NCBI RefSeq assembly: GCF_014649995.1
Contig: NZ_BMUC01000003.1
Coordinates: forward strand, 62,001-126,000
Origin: Streptomyces griseoflavus
GTDB lineage: Bacteria; Actinomycetota; Actinomycetes; Streptomycetales; Streptomycetaceae
DNA length: 64,000 bases
Direction of reading: 5' to 3'
The notes under the pieces were generated by a model, which had not been told where the DNA came from, searched no databases, and saw only the letters and a program-made list of their open reading frames with translations. Position 1 is the first letter of the stretch, and the number at the start of each line of letters is the position of its first letter. The position numbers and the translations under genes are program-made. Below, piece after piece: positions 17,362 through 25,686 of this stretch.

Positions 17362-19332
17362 TTGCGACCACCCCCCACCGACCCCGCCCGCGCGACCGGC
17401 CGGACCCCCCTGAGCGGGAGGGCCCCCATCGTCCTGCGCGCTCTCGCCGCCGCCGCGCTGACGCTGCCCCTGCTGGGCGCCGCGCCCGCTCCCGCCCCGC
17501 CGGCCGCCTCCGGCCTCCAGCAGGCGTTCGCCGACGCGTCCGCCCGCTACGACGTGCCGCAGAGCGTGCTGCTGGGCGTCTCCTATCTGCAGTCCCGGTG
17601 GGACGCGCACGGCGGGGCGCCGAGCGTGACCGGCGGCTACGGGCCGATGCACCTCACGGACGCCCGTACCGCGCTCGCCGCGTCCGGGCACCACAGCGAG
17701 GGCACGGAGGACCCCCGCGGCGACGACGCCCGACCGCGGCCGCGTCCCGAGACGCGGGCGCCGCGCACCACCGACCTGCCGGACCGGCTGACCACACTGC
17801 CGGAGGCGGCCCGGCTGACCGGTCTCAGCCCCGAGCGGCTGCGCGAGGACCCCGCCGCGAACGTGGCGGGCGGCGCCGCGCTGCTGGCCGAGGCACAGCG
17901 GCGGGTGGGTGTGCCGGGGAGCGACGACCCGGCCCACTGGTACGCGGCCGTGGCGCTCTTCTCCGGCGCCGACGACAGCGCGACGGCCGCCGCGTACGCG
18001 AACGACGTGTTCGAGGTGATCCGGGCCGGCGAGGCACGGGTCACGGACGCGGGCCAGCGCGTCGCGCTGGCCGCCCGCCCCGGCCTGGTGCCCGACACCT
18101 CGGCCCTGGGCCGTGCCGGACTGCGGGGGACCTCCGCCGCCGGGACGGAGTGCCCGAGGACCGTGTCGTGCGAGTGGATCCCGGCACCGTACGAGGAGTT
18201 CGGGGACGGCGACTACGGCAACCACGACCTGGGGAACAGGCCCGCCTCGCAGCCGATCCGGTACATCGTCGTCCATGACACGGAGGGCGCCTGGGAGGGC
18301 GTCCTCGACATGGTGCAGGACCCCACCTACGTGTCCTGGCAGTACAGTCTGCGCTCCACCGACGGGCACATCGCCCAGCACGTGAAGGCGAAGGACGTGG
18401 CCTGGCACGCGGGCAACTGGTACGTCAACGCCGGATCGATCGGTCTGGAGCACGAGGGCTTCCTGGCGGAGCCGGACGCCTGGTACACCGAGGCGATGTA
18501 CCGGTCCTCGGCCCGGCTGGTGAAGTACCTGGCCGGGAAGTACCGCATTCCGCTGGACCGGCAGCACATCCTCGGCCACGACACGGTGCCGGGACCGACC
18601 GCGGCCACCGTCCCCGGCATGCACACCGACCCGGGACCGTACTGGGACTGGCGGCACTACTTCGACCTGCTGGGCCGCCCCCTGGAGGCGACGGCCGGCC
18701 GGAACTCCGGCGTGGTCACCGTCCGGCCCGACTACGCCGTCAACCGGCCGGTCTTCACCGGCTGCGCGAGCGCGGGCGAGCCCTGCGCGACGCACGGGTC
18801 CAGCGCGGTGCGACTGTACTCCGACCACGACGAGAGCTCCCCGCTGATCAGGGACGTCGGCCTCGGCTCGGCGCCGACCACCGGGGTGAACGACCTGTCC
18901 TCCCGGGTCTCCACGGGGCAGCAGTACGCGGTCGCCGGCCGGTGGGGCGACTGGACCGCCATCTGGTACCTCGGCCAGAAGGCGTGGTTCAGGAACCCGG
19001 CGAAGCAGCCCACCGCGGTGCCCGCCAAGGCCCGGGTCGTCACCCCGAGGGAGGGACTCGAGTCCGTGCCCGTGTACGGCAGGGCGTACCCGGAGAAGGA
19101 GGCCTACCCGGAGGGCGTGCCGGCGCAGACGGTGTCACCGCTGCCGTACACGGTGCTGAAGGGCCAGAAGTACGTGACCGGGGGCAAGGTGCCCGGTGAG
19201 TACTACTACGCGGTGGCCTTCGACGGGGCGTCGCACCGGGTGGTGCGGGGCGAGGACCAGTACTACGAGATCCAGTTCGGCCACCGGGTCGGCTTCGTGC
19301 GGGCGGCGGACGTGACGGTCGAGTCGTCGTAA
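17362..19332 (+). CDS. Secreted N-acetylmuramoyl-L-alanine amidase (Amidase_2)
   Basis: 656 residues. The TTG at 17362 follows AGGAGG by 5 bases. A signal peptide (about 20-50) precedes an N-terminal helical region (about 50-220) resembling a lytic-transglycosylase-like scaffold (DVPQSVLLGVSYLQSRWD). An Amidase_2 domain follows (about 290-430) with zinc ligands H305 (VVHDTEG), H421 and D423 (GMHTDPG) and further conserved H364 and H406. The C terminus (about 450-656) resembles two SH3-like wall-binding repeats. The enzyme cuts the amide between muramic acid and the stem peptide. Streptomyces use such enzymes in growth and spore maturation. Confidence 0.88.
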   Translation: MRPPPTDPARATGRTPLSGRAPIVLRALAAAALTLPLLGAAPAPAPPAASGLQQAFADASARYDVPQSVLLGVSYLQSRWDAHGGAPSVTGGYGPMHLTDARTALAASGHHSEGTEDPRGDDARPRPRPETRAPRTTDLPDRLTTLPEAARLTGLSPERLREDPAANVAGGAALLAEAQRRVGVPGSDDPAHWYAAVALFSGADDSATAAAYANDVFEVIRAGEARVTDAGQRVALAARPGLVPDTSALGRAGLRGTSAAGTECPRTVSCEWIPAPYEEFGDGDYGNHDLGNRPASQPIRYIVVHDTEGAWEGVLDMVQDPTYVSWQYSLRSTDGHIAQHVKAKDVAWHAGNWYVNAGSIGLEHEGFLAEPDAWYTEAMYRSSARLVKYLAGKYRIPLDRQHILGHDTVPGPTAATVPGMHTDPGPYWDWRHYFDLLGRPLEATAGRNSGVVTVRPDYAVNRPVFTGCASAGEPCATHGSSAVRLYSDHDESSPLIRDVGLGSAPTTGVNDLSSRVSTGQQYAVAGRWGDWTAIWYLGQKAWFRNPAKQPTAVPAKARVVTPREGLESVPVYGRAYPEKEAYPEGVPAQTVSPLPYTVLKGQKYVTGGKVPGEYYYAVAFDGASHRVVRGEDQYYEIQFGHRVGFVRAADVTVESS

Positions 19333-19355
19333 CGGCGCGGCGGGCGTGACGGTAC

Positions 19356-19384
19356 GGGGCCGGGTTCCGTCGGAATCCGGCCCC
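19356..19384. terminator. Hairpin between convergent genes
   Basis: Thirteen-base arms GGGGCCGGGTTCC and GGAATCCGGCCCC (one G-U pair) around GTC, between the amidase stop and the next leftward gene. Confidence 0.6.
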
Positions 19385-19389
19385 GGGTG

Positions 19390-19887
19390 TCAGCCCTGCT
19401 GGAACAGTTCCGCGGGCAGGGGCTTGAGGAGGGCGTACAGGTCGTCGGTGATGGGGCGGTCCCAGGCGGCGATGGTCACCAGGACGTTGTCGCTGCGGTC
19501 GAACTGCACACAGGAGATCCGGCCCTCGGACAGCTTGACGCGGCGCACGATCAGCAGGTTGTCGCCCTGCATCACCGGCACGTCCTCGGTGCCGACGACG
19601 GTCACCTCCTCGTCGTTCTCCAGCGCCAGCAGCAGCTGCCCGACCTCGAAGGGGACCTCACCCTCGGGGACCTCCCGGGCCGGGGAGCCCTCGGGCAGAT
19701 TGCCGATGATCATCGCCGGGCCGCGGCCGCCGAACAGGTCGTACCGCAGGAAGACACCCTGGCAGCTTCCGTCGGGGGCGGGCAGCAGCCCGGCGCCCAG
19801 ATTGCCGGGCCAGTCGCCCGGGTCCATGGCCAGAACGTCGAAGTCGGGCCCGGCGGGCGTGGCACTGCGGCGGCGGAGGAACGACAT
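19390..19887 (-). CDS. Conserved hypothetical protein
   Basis: 165 residues from the ATG at 19887. No signal peptide or membrane helix. The fold appears to be all-beta or alpha/beta (VLVTIAAWDRP, SCVQFDRSDN, VGQLLLALENDEEVTVVG). The start FLRRRSATP is basic. I do not recognise the family. A TACCAT hexamer lies 7 bases before the ATG and no clear Shine-Dalgarno is present, so a leaderless mRNA is possible. It lies downstream of the CGNR gene on the same strand with 56 bases between. Confidence 0.6.
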   Translation of the reverse strand: MSFLRRRSATPAGPDFDVLAMDPGDWPGNLGAGLLPAPDGSCQGVFLRYDLFGGRGPAMIIGNLPEGSPAREVPEGEVPFEVGQLLLALENDEEVTVVGTEDVPVMQGDNLLIVRRVKLSEGRISCVQFDRSDNVLVTIAAWDRPITDDLYALLKPLPAELFQQG

Positions 19888-19943
19888 GCCGCCATGGTAC
19901 GTGCCCGGACCGGCATGCGGACGCTCGGGCGAGGCCCGTGGGT

Positions 19944-20546
19944 CTACCCCGCCCGCCGGTGCCGCTCGTGGTGGCGGGCCACCCGGGCGCGGTTGCCGCA
20001 GGACGGCTTGCACCACTCCTGACGCGGGTGTTCCTTGAGGAAGTAGCGCACACAGCGCGGGGCGTGGCAGGCGCGCAGCCGCTCCCGCTCGGGGCTCGCG
20101 AGGAACCCGATGGCGGCCCGCGCCAGCACCGCGGTCAGGTGGTCCCCGCCGTCCGGGACGGGCCGGCGCCGTACGACGGGGTCCCCGCCCTCGTCCCAGG
20201 TGAGGACCGGGACGGTGGGGGTGCGGGCGGCCGCCTCGTTCACGCGCCGCAGCGCCTCGGGGACGGTCAGGAGGCGGGCGCTGTCCGCGGGGCCGGGCGG
20301 CGCGGGACGGACGGCGTGGGCGAACAGGGTTCGCACGGCGCCGCGCAGGTCGCGGACGGCGGTGAGGCCGTGGGGGTCGGCCGTGTAGCGCGCGGTGGCG
20401 GCGAGCGTGCGGGGGTGCGCGTGGACCCAGGCGGTGAGGGCGGCGGGGTCGGTCAGGTCGTCGGCGACTCCGCCGGCGCCGTCGTGGCGGATGGTGAGGA
20501 CGAGGTCCAGCGCGAGCTGGGCGTCCCTGCTGATCGGGTCCCGCAT
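19944..20546 (-). CDS. CGNR zinc-finger (ABATE domain) regulator
   Basis: 200 residues. The N-terminal three quarters form a helical ABATE-type ligand domain. The C terminus carries the CGNR finger: CHAPRCVRYFL ... EWCKPSCGNRARV, with four cysteines and the diagnostic C-G-N-R. These are putative stress-responsive transcription regulators in actinobacteria. The ATG at 20546 lacks a strong Shine-Dalgarno; TATCAT lies about 8 bases upstream, again consistent with a leaderless start. DNA targets and ligand are unknown. Confidence 0.82.
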   Translation of the reverse strand: MRDPISRDAQLALDLVLTIRHDGAGGVADDLTDPAALTAWVHAHPRTLAATARYTADPHGLTAVRDLRGAVRTLFAHAVRPAPPGPADSARLLTVPEALRRVNEAAARTPTVPVLTWDEGGDPVVRRRPVPDGGDHLTAVLARAAIGFLASPERERLRACHAPRCVRYFLKEHPRQEWCKPSCGNRARVARHHERHRRAG

Positions 20547-20631
20547 GCACCCGATGATAGAGGCGCGCCCTCACCCCCCGACCGCCCCCTCACCGGCGGT
20601 ACGGGCCGTCCCGGCGTGGGGACGTGCCCGG

Positions 20632-21531
20632 TCACGAGCCCTCCGCCGGACTCGGCGGGACCACCGCCACCGGGCTCTCCGCGTGGAGCAGGACCGCCTG
20701 GGTGACGGACCCCATCATCCGGGCGGGCGCCAGCAGACGGCGCCGGTGTCGTCCCACGATCACCAGCTCCGCGTCCCGGGACGCCTCGACCAGGTGGCCC
20801 GCGGCATCCCCCGGCAGCACCACGACCTCGGCCGTGACACCGGGGTGCCGTCCCCGGTGCGGTGCGAGGAACCCGTCGGCGAGGATCCTCGTCTCGTGTT
20901 CGACCGCGTCCTGGTCGATGTGCGGGGGCGGCAACTCCCCCGGCAGCATCCAGGTCTGCAGCGGCCACGGATAGGCGACGACGATCCGCAGCCGGCCACC
21001 GCGCAGCGCGGCCTCGGCGAAGGCGAAGCCGAGCGTGGCCTCGTCGGGGCTGTCGGCGTTCATGCCGGCCACCACGGGCCGGCCGGGCCGGACGGGCGCC
21101 CCGTCGTCGTCCGGTCCCGGGCGGGGCACCACGACGACGGGGCACTCGGCGTCCCGGGCCGCCGCCAGCGAATTGGAGCCGAGCAGCAGACTCGCGAAAC
21201 CACCGCGCCCCCGCGAGCCGAGCACCAGCAGTCCGGCCGTCGCCCCCATCTCGGGCAGCAACGCGCCGGGCGCCCCCTCCAGGGCGACGTACTCGACGGC
21301 CGGGAGGGCGTCCTGCTTCGCCAGGTGTGCGCGCACCTGGTGGAGGACCGGGTCCTCGTCGGGGTCGGCGACCGCCGGCGCCTCGGGCTGCGCCCAGGGG
21401 GCGTACTGGCGCACGTGCGCGATCCGCAGCGGGGCCTCGCGCCGGCGGGCGGCGTCGAGGGCCCACTCCAGGGCACGCAGGCTGTCTTCCGAACCGTCGA
21501 CCGCCGCGACGACCGGCTGGGTACTCATCAT
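20632..21531 (-). CDS. Universal stress protein, two UspA domains
   Basis: 299 residues: two tandem UspA folds (about 6-145 and 155-290). Domain 1 has the ATP-binding loop GSRGRGGFASLLLGSNS (G-x2-G-x9-G-S). Domain 2 has a poorer version (GRHRRRLLAPARMMGSVT), so it may not bind ATP. GGAGG lies 6 bases before the ATG at 21531. Tandem UspA proteins are common in actinobacterial hypoxia or stationary-phase regulons. A second one is encoded near 53 kb in this window. Confidence 0.88.
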   Translation of the reverse strand: MMSTQPVVAAVDGSEDSLRALEWALDAARRREAPLRIAHVRQYAPWAQPEAPAVADPDEDPVLHQVRAHLAKQDALPAVEYVALEGAPGALLPEMGATAGLLVLGSRGRGGFASLLLGSNSLAAARDAECPVVVVPRPGPDDDGAPVRPGRPVVAGMNADSPDEATLGFAFAEAALRGGRLRIVVAYPWPLQTWMLPGELPPPHIDQDAVEHETRILADGFLAPHRGRHPGVTAEVVVLPGDAAGHLVEASRDAELVIVGRHRRRLLAPARMMGSVTQAVLLHAESPVAVVPPSPAEGS

Positions 21532-21657
21532 TGCTCGCCTCCGGAGTACGGACCTTCGCCTTCCGCGGGCCAGCCTGACTCAGGCACGGCCCGGTTTCGG
21601 CACTTCAGCTCGCGTGTCCGGAAAAACGCGCGGAACACGTCCCGCGGTGGCCGCGGC

Positions 21658-21900
21658 TCACGTCAGGTCGAACTCCCCTTCCCGGGCCCCGGACACGAAC
21701 GCGCCCCATTCGGCGGGGGTGAAGATCAGGGAAGGGCTCTCCGGGCGGCCACTGTTGCGCATGGCGATGAATCCCTCCACGAAGGCGATCTGGACATCCC
21801 CCCTGCCTCGACTGCTGGACTGCCACTGCGCGTTGCTCAGGTCCAGGTCCGGCTTGTCCCAGCCCGTGAGCGGGCGCTGCTGGGTGGTGCTCTCGGCCAC
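21658..21900 (-). CDS. DUF397 protein
   Basis: 80 residues from a GTG at 21900 behind GGGAGGAG. The DUF397 signature is clear: SNAQWQSSSRGRGDVQIAFVEGFIAMRNSGRP, then LIFTPAEWGAFVSGAREGEF. Such proteins usually sit beside an XRE-type regulator (Scr1/BldB-type systems) and act as its partner or antagonist. No XRE gene is adjacent here, so it is an orphan. It has no signal peptide. Confidence 0.85.
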   Translation of the reverse strand: MAESTTQQRPLTGWDKPDLDLSNAQWQSSSRGRGDVQIAFVEGFIAMRNSGRPESPSLIFTPAEWGAFVSGAREGEFDLT

Positions 21901-22089
21901 GTCCGTGCTCCTCCCGATTCGTCGTCCGCGGTCAGCCTAGCGACCGGGTCCGGCCGCCGACAGGCCGTGGAGGAAGTACCGGTGGGCGGCGGGGGCGCGG
22001 CGAGGGCCCCACGGCCGCCGCGCGGAAAAGGCCGGGGTCACGCTCTTGCCCCGGGTGCCGGTGGCCTGACTTACTGATGCCGGAGGATC

Positions 22090-22105
22090 GACCGAATGAT
22101 CGGTC
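22090..22105 (+). promoter_or_regulatory. TetR-type palindrome before paaK
   Basis: GACCGA-ATGA-TCGGTC: perfect 6-base arms, 35 bases before the CoA ligase start. The spacing and ACCG/CGGT core suit a TetR-family operator for phenylacetate-type genes. The likely cognate gene at 23425-23744 is broken. Confidence 0.55.
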
Positions 22106-22139
22106 GTCCGGATCGGAGCGACTGCGAGGTGCGGGTGTG

Positions 22140-23420
22140 ATGACGGACGTGGCGGAGCGGCTCGACCCCGAGGGCCTGCGGACGCTCCAGCTGGAACGGC
22201 TGCGGGCCTCACTGCGGCACGCGTACGACCACGTGCCGTTCTACCGGAAGTCCTTCGACGACGCGGGCGTCCGGCCGGAGGACTGCCGCTCCCTGGCCGA
22301 TCTGGCGCGCTTCCCGTTCACCACCAAGGCGGACCTGCGGGACCACTACCCGTACGGGATGTTCGCCGTGCCGCGCGACCGGGTCCGCCGTATCCACGCC
22401 TCCAGCGGCACCACCGGCCGCCCCACGGTGGTCGGTTACACGGAGGGCGACCTGTCCCTGTGGGCGGACCTGGTCGCCCGCTCGATCCGGGCGGCGGGCG
22501 GCCGGCCGGGCGACGTGCTCCACGTGGCGTACGGGTACGGCCTGTTCACCGGCGGTCTGGGCGCCCACTACGGCGCCGAGCGGCTCGGCTGCACGGTGGT
22601 CCCGGCGTCCGGTGGCATGACGTCCCGGCAGGTCACACTGATCCAGGACCTGAAACCGTCGGTCATCATGGTGACACCGTCCTACATGCTCACCCTGCTC
22701 GACGAGTTCGAGCGGCAGGGTGTCGATCCGCGCTCGACGTCCCTGCGCGTGGGCATCTTCGGGGCCGAGCCGTGGACGGAGCGGATGCGGCAGGAGATCG
22801 AGGAGCGGTGCGCGATCGACGCGGTCGACATATACGGGCTGTCGGAGGTGATCGGTCCGGGTGTCGCGCAGGAGTGCGTGGAGACCAAGGACGGACTGCA
22901 CATCTGGGAGGACCACTTCTTCCCGGAGGTCGTCGACCCGCTCACCGGTGAGGTCCTCCCCGACGGGGAGCGGGGCGAGCTGGTCCTCACCTCGCTCACC
23001 AAGGAGGCGATGCCCGTCGTGCGGTACCGGACGCGGGACCTGACCCGGCTGCTGCCGGGCACCGCCCGGGTGTTCCGGCGGATGGAGAAGGTCACCGGGC
23101 GCAGCGACGACATGGTGATCCTGCGCGGGGTGAATCTCTTCCCGACGCAGATCGAGGAGATCGTGCTGCGCACCCCGGGCGTGGCACCCCACTTCCAGCT
23201 GCGCCTCACCACGCGCGGCCGTCTGGACGCGCTCACGGTCCGTGCGGAGGCCCGTCCCGGCGCGGACCAGGTGACGCGGGACGCGGCCGCGCGGTCCATC
23301 GTGGCGGCGGTGAAGGACGTCATCGGGGTCTCGGTGGACGTGGAGATCGTCGACCCGGAGACGGTGGAGCGGTCGATGGGGAAGATCCGCCGGATCGTGG
23401 ATCTGCGGGAGCGGGAGTGA
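22140..23420 (+). CDS. paaK: Phenylacetate-CoA ligase (PaaK family)
   Basis: 426 residues from the ATG at 22140, which has GAGG about 10 bases upstream; an earlier ATG at 22077 would cover the palindrome and lacks a good site. AMP-forming ligase motifs: the P-loop SSGTTGRPT, the adenine motif IYGLSEVIGPG, RYRTRDLTRL and the C-terminal hinge TGRSDDMVILRG with MGKIRR carrying the late catalytic lysine. It makes phenylacetyl-CoA (or a related aryl-CoA) from acid, CoA and ATP, the first step of the paa pathway. No paaABCDE genes are in the window, so the pathway must lie elsewhere. Confidence 0.9.
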   Translation: MTDVAERLDPEGLRTLQLERLRASLRHAYDHVPFYRKSFDDAGVRPEDCRSLADLARFPFTTKADLRDHYPYGMFAVPRDRVRRIHASSGTTGRPTVVGYTEGDLSLWADLVARSIRAAGGRPGDVLHVAYGYGLFTGGLGAHYGAERLGCTVVPASGGMTSRQVTLIQDLKPSVIMVTPSYMLTLLDEFERQGVDPRSTSLRVGIFGAEPWTERMRQEIEERCAIDAVDIYGLSEVIGPGVAQECVETKDGLHIWEDHFFPEVVDPLTGEVLPDGERGELVLTSLTKEAMPVVRYRTRDLTRLLPGTARVFRRMEKVTGRSDDMVILRGVNLFPTQIEEIVLRTPGVAPHFQLRLTTRGRLDALTVRAEARPGADQVTRDAAARSIVAAVKDVIGVSVDVEIVDPETVERSMGKIRRIVDLRERE

Positions 23421-23424
23421 GGAG

Positions 23425-23744
23425 CGGGCGGGCCACCCGTCGGCCACGATCCGTTCGACCGCGGCCCGCACCAGCCCGTCGCGCTCTTCCGGCGTGAAGA
23501 CGCCGGGCAGGGTGAGCTGTTCGACGATCAGCCAGTTGAGCGTGAGGTGGAGCAGCCTGACGGCCATCGCGTCACCGGGGAGACCGGAGCCCTCGTGGTG
23601 GCGGACGTTGGCCTCCATGTCGGCCCTGACCCGTTCGGTGAGCACCTGGCGCAGTCCGGGCCGGCGGGTGGCTTCCAGCCGGAGTTCGAGAAGGGCGAGA
23701 CAGCCGGTGCGGAACGAGGCGGTACGGCTGACCAGTTCGCGCAT
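23425..23744 (-). pseudogene. TetR-family regulator remnant (C-terminal domain only)
   Basis: The readable stretch (about 107 residues from 23744) matches a TetR ligand-binding half: RTGCLALLELRLEATRRPGLRQVLTERVRADMEANV, then LNWLIVEQLTLPGVFTPEERDGLV. The N-terminal helix-turn-helix is absent: a TAG stop lies four codons before the first ATG, and no frame upstream to about 23900 encodes one. There is no stop at the expected C terminus; the frame runs on antisense through paaK. Both ends are therefore damaged. It is convergent to paaK, the usual place for a Paa-type repressor. Confidence 0.6.
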
Positions 23745-23897
23745 CAGCGTCGCCTAGACCTGCCGGCCGGGGCACCTCGGGCGGCCACGCGCGTCCCATT
23801 GACACCGGCCGCCCATGACAGGAAAGTTTCACCCGCACGGCGGTCCTCGAAAAATTCCTTCAGCCCTCGCGCGGGGGCCCGACACGGGAGGAACCTG

Positions 23898-25676
23898 ATG
23901 GCGGACGAAGGGGCGAGAGGCATCACCCGGCGTCAACTGGGCGCGGGCACACTGGCCCTGGGGGGCGCGCTGGCGTTCGCGGCCCTGCCGGCCGACCCCG
24001 CGTCGGCGGCCGCACCCGCACGGGGCGGCGGGCCGGCCCTGCGGCACGGATCGGCGCGCCGCGCCGGCCTGCTGTCCGCCCCGCTGCGGCAACTGGTCAC
24101 CGACGCCGAGGCGTTCCTCGCCCCCTCCCCCGAGCACCCCTGGTACGCGGGGGCGGTGCTGCTCGCCGGGCGCGGCGGCACCGTCGCGCTGCACCGGCCC
24201 ATCGGCATGGCGGTGCGCTACCGGGCGTACGACGAGGAGACCGACAGCGGTGTGGAGTTCCCGCCGGACCAGCAGATCCCGATGGCCGAGGACACCGTCT
24301 TCGACCTGGCGTCGGTGTCGAAGCTGTTCACCTCGATCCTCGCCGTGCAGCAGATCGAACGGGGCCGGCTGGAACTGGAGGCGACCGTCGCCTCGTACCT
24401 CCCGGACTTCGGCCGCGCGGGCAAGCAGGACATGACGCTCCGTCACCTGCTGACCCACACGTCGGGTTTCCGCGCCTGGATCCCGCTGTACGACGCGCCC
24501 ACGTACGAGGAGAAGGTGCGGCTCGTCCTCGACGAGGCGCCGACCGGTCCGCCCGGGACGGTGTACCGCTACTCGGACCTCAACCTGATCTCGCTGCAAC
24601 TGGTCCTGGAGCAGGTCACCGGCCGCCCCCTCGACGTCCTCCTGCGCGAGGAGATCACCGGCCCGCTGGGCATGCGCAGCACCCGTTACAACCCTCCCGC
24701 CTCCTGGAAGCCCCGGATCGCCGCAACCGAGGACGCCCGCAGACCGTGGTCCGGCCTGGACCGGGGGCTGGTGTGGGGTGAGGTGCACGACGAGAACGCC
24801 CACAGCCTGGGCGGGGTCGCCGGCCACGCGGGGGTGTTCTCCGACGCCTGGGACCTGGCGGTCCTCGGCCGGACCCTCCTCAACGGCGGTGCCTACGGCC
24901 GGGCGCGGATCCTGGCGCGGGAGTCCGTGGAACTGATGTTCACGGACTTCAACACCGCCTTTCCCGGCGACGGGCACGGCCTGGGCTTCGAGCTCCACCA
25001 GCACTGGTACATGGGCGCGATGGCCACCCCGCGCACGGCCGGCCACACCGGCTTCACCGGAACGTCCCTGGTGCTGGACCCGACGACCGACTCGTTCCTC
25101 GTGGTGCTGGGCAACTCCGTCCACCCGGTGCGCGGCTGGCGTTCCGGTTCGGCACCCCGGGTGGCCGCGGCGAACCAGTTGGCCCGCGCCGTGCCGGTCC
25201 GGCCGGCCCGGGGCCGCACCGCGTGGTTCTCGGGGATGGCGAGTGCGGCCACGGCCACGCTCACCCTGCCCGCGCTGGACACCTCCCCGGGCGGGGCCCG
25301 GTTGCGCTGCCCGCTGTGGTGGGACACGGAGCCCCGCGCCGACGTCCTCGCCCTGGAGGCGTCCACGGACGGCGGCGCCGGCTGGCAGCCGGTGCCGTTC
25401 ACCACCGTGCGCCGCGACGCCGGACCGGAGACGCACCCGTCGGGCACGGCCACCGGCTGGTCCGGGCGGGTCTGGCACGAACTGACCGCCGCCCTGCCCG
25501 CCGCACGGGACCTCACCCTGCGCTGGCGGTACACGACGGACCGGCTGTACGTCGGACGCGGCGCCTACGTCGGCACCCTGCGCGTCGAGGGCCCCGGCGG
25601 CCGGCTGTTCGACGAGACGCGCCCGGCCGACGCGGCGCGTGTGCGGGCGCGGGGGTGGACGCGGTCGGCCGACTGA
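23898..25676 (+). CDS. Exported class C-like serine hydrolase (beta-lactamase/esterase fold)
   Basis: 592 residues. GGGAGGAA precedes the ATG. The start (TRRQLGAGTLALGG) is a twin-arginine signal. The penicillin-recognising fold shows SVSK (S139, K142) and YSDLN (Tyr general base), with a G-H-T-G motif (AGHTGFTG) in place of KTG. This set fits class C-type esterases or D-peptidases more than true beta-lactamases. After about 430 the C-terminal 160 residues form a beta-rich module that resembles an immunoglobulin-like or carbohydrate-binding domain. Substrate unknown. Confidence 0.85.
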   Translation: MADEGARGITRRQLGAGTLALGGALAFAALPADPASAAAPARGGGPALRHGSARRAGLLSAPLRQLVTDAEAFLAPSPEHPWYAGAVLLAGRGGTVALHRPIGMAVRYRAYDEETDSGVEFPPDQQIPMAEDTVFDLASVSKLFTSILAVQQIERGRLELEATVASYLPDFGRAGKQDMTLRHLLTHTSGFRAWIPLYDAPTYEEKVRLVLDEAPTGPPGTVYRYSDLNLISLQLVLEQVTGRPLDVLLREEITGPLGMRSTRYNPPASWKPRIAATEDARRPWSGLDRGLVWGEVHDENAHSLGGVAGHAGVFSDAWDLAVLGRTLLNGGAYGRARILARESVELMFTDFNTAFPGDGHGLGFELHQHWYMGAMATPRTAGHTGFTGTSLVLDPTTDSFLVVLGNSVHPVRGWRSGSAPRVAAANQLARAVPVRPARGRTAWFSGMASAATATLTLPALDTSPGGARLRCPLWWDTEPRADVLALEASTDGGAGWQPVPFTTVRRDAGPETHPSGTATGWSGRVWHELTAALPAARDLTLRWRYTTDRLYVGRGAYVGTLRVEGPGGRLFDETRPADAARVRARGWTRSAD

Positions 25677-25686
25677 CCCGGCTCCG

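Noticed and set aside
23898-25676. Beta-lactamase annotation as drug resistance
   Set aside because: SxxK and YxN are present, but KTG is replaced by GHTG-type residues and the protein has a long extra C-terminal domain; an esterase or D-peptidase is at least as likely.
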